Source: a virus. Taken from it: DNA of 29,052 nt. Below, piece after piece: positions 28,118 to 29,052 of the stretch. The notes below the pieces were generated by a model. It had not been told where the DNA came from, ran no database searches, and saw nothing but the letters and a program-made list of their open reading frames with translations. The translations under genes were made by a program, and so were the position numbers. The stretch lies in the IMG/VR virus record IMGVR_UViG_3300008464_000005, positions 1 through 29,052 of that record. One strand, 5' to 3'. Position 1 is the first letter of the stretch. Each line of letters begins with the position of its first letter.

Positions 28118-28381
28118 ATGAAAGCCGCGCAGAAATCACTTGACAATCAACTAAGAGAGGCAAAGTTAACGCCATTCCTAAAGAATCACAGCATACAAGG
28201 CGGGACAATGTGTTTCGCATGGCCCGAAAGAAAGTTAGGTGTAGAAATAGTCGATAAGAATAAGATCGGGTTGTCGGAAATAAGTAATGATTGGACTATC
28301 TATCAGGTAACTCCAAATCAAGCTAAAAATGGCGACGCTAGGCAGATGATTGAAATGCTACTTACAACAAAAAGGGGTTAG
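28118..28381 (+). CDS. Small nuclease-fold-like hypothetical protein
   Basis: This is an 87-residue protein. The end AWPERKLGVEIVD ... IYQVTPNQAKNGDARQMIEMLL resembles the C-terminal half of small PD-(D/E)XK-type phage nucleases (F.WP..KLA.EV.G ... V.RF....V..G.A...I..LL), but the central region is missing, so the active site is incomplete. It may be a shortened relative. The ribosome site AAAGGAA is good. Confidence 0.5.
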   Translation: MKAAQKSLDNQLREAKLTPFLKNHSIQGGTMCFAWPERKLGVEIVDKNKIGLSEISNDWTIYQVTPNQAKNGDARQMIEMLLTTKRG

Positions 28382-28383
28382 TT

Positions 28384-28554
28384 ATGAGCTTTATAATCAT
28401 AGAGAATAGCGATCACCCAGAACTTGCAGAGTTCGTATTAGATGACTACGGGTTTAGGCTGATTTTTAATAATGAAAATGATGCCTTAGATTTTATTTCT
28501 AAAAATGCAACGGAAGTTACTAAATACAGTTGGCATAACTGCGATGATGACTAA
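28384..28554 (+). CDS. Small acidic hypothetical protein
   Basis: This is a 56-residue acidic protein starting MSFIIIENSDHPELAEFVLD and ending HNCDDD. It lies two bases after the preceding gene, and its stop is 25 bases before the terminase small-subunit start. No family recognised. Confidence 0.6.
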   Translation: MSFIIIENSDHPELAEFVLDDYGFRLIFNNENDALDFISKNATEVTKYSWHNCDDD

Positions 28555-28579
28555 AGAAACCAAGTAGGAGCGCAAAGTA

Positions 28580-29052
28580 ATGGCCAAGCAATATGACAAA
28601 GAAATGCTTATAGCTGATTGGAAAACTGGTGGGTACTCACAGAGAGATTTAGCTGCTCGGTATCACATAAGCGCGGGTATGGTTGCGAGACTTACTAAAG
28701 GGGTAGATAAAGAAGAAAGTAAGCAGTTAGTAAGCAGTTTAGCCCTTGCGCAGCAACAAATGGCTGAAAAGACAGCAAAGGAAGTAAGCGCAATCAATAC
28801 TTTAGTAAGCACTATTACTGAAGATGCCAAGATGTTACGCACGTTATCTAAGAACAATATGGCTGGGTTAAGCGTAAAGCTACAGAATCATACGGAGATG
28901 AGCGTCGCTGATCACTTGATGTCAGCTAAAGCGATAGACACAACAAGCATCACACTAGGCGTTAACGACAGACACGCTAAGCCCACGCAGGTCAATCAAA
29001 CTAATCAAACGCTAGTCAATGTAACTGACGATCAACTTGACGCTAAGATCAA
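28580..29052 (+). CDS. Terminase small subunit (partial, runs off the window)
   Basis: At least 157 residues are present. The N-terminus is an HTH: MLIADWKTGGYSQRDLAARY followed by HISAGMVARLTKG, as in DNA-recognition domains of small terminases. Helical coiled-coil-like central region (about 45-110). The visible end NQTLVNVTDDQLDAKI is typical of the stretch linking to the C-terminus. It recognises packaging sites and regulates the large subunit. The ribosome site is AGGAGCG. The large subunit must lie beyond the edge. Confidence 0.75.
   Translation, partial: MAKQYDKEMLIADWKTGGYSQRDLAARYHISAGMVARLTKGVDKEESKQLVSSLALAQQQMAEKTAKEVSAINTLVSTITEDAKMLRTLSKNNMAGLSVKLQNHTEMSVADHLMSAKAIDTTSITLGVNDRHAKPTQVNQTNQTLVNVTDDQLDAKI

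Noticed and set aside
1-29052. Insertion sequences, rRNA or tRNA genes
   Set aside because: No transposase, terminal repeats or RNA gene signatures were seen.

Overview
This window is most of the genome of a tailed dsDNA phage with a P22-like (podovirus) virion plan. It carries a P22-type coat protein, gp4-like and gp10-like tail-machine proteins, a run of three or four ejection-type proteins, and tail-fibre genes. The terminase small subunit sits at the far right edge. Large terminase, portal and scaffold are absent and would fall between the right end and the left start if the genome is read as a circle. The host cannot be named from sequence alone. Moderate GC, Shine-Dalgarno sites and integron-type recombination sites point to a (probably marine or aquatic) gammaproteobacterium. 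No integrase or full-length CI repressor is visible, so whether the phage is temperate is open.

Layout. (1) 1-14937, plus strand: the virion and lysis module. The order is coat, gp4-like connector, a beta-rich structural protein, gp10-like needle-complex protein, small proteins including a GNAT-like one, ejection proteins, tail adaptor with carbohydrate-binding-like repeats, glycine-rich adhesin, DUF4376-like and DUF1353-like proteins, M23 endopeptidase, and membrane proteins for lysis. (2) 14921-20339, minus strand: the leftward early operon. It holds many tightly overlapping small genes, a DNA-methyltransferase-like protein, a helicase-loader-like and a replication-initiator-like protein, and small HTH proteins. 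(3) 20340-20941: about 600 bases without a gene. This is the control region, with divergent sigma70-type promoters and a long hairpin-rich leader. (4) 20942-29052, plus strand: the rightward early operon. It carries an ERF-family annealing protein, small zinc-binding proteins, SSB, a NinG-like resolvase, a free-standing HNH endonuclease and the terminase small subunit.

The standout feature is at 24077-26374. Between the ERF/zinc-protein genes and ssb lies an array of eight small single-gene units, all in the same orientation. They are separated by 62-84 bp imperfect palindromes with the architecture of integron attC sites: an outer RYYYAAC-like box, an inner stem with unpaired bases, and a terminal GTTRRRY-like box. 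For the units the first bases (GTTATAC, GTTAGGT and so on) are the reverse complement of the bases that open the unit's own 3' site, which is the hallmark of mobile gene cassettes. There is no integron integrase in the window. This is therefore a cassette cluster lacking its integrase, carried inside a phage early operon and apparently dependent on an integrase supplied in trans.

How it works together (inference): leftward and rightward early transcription diverge near 20.4 kb. The rightward unit makes recombination proteins and, as passengers, the cassette products. It then runs into packaging and structural genes around the circle, and converges with the end of the leftward operon at about 14.93 kb.
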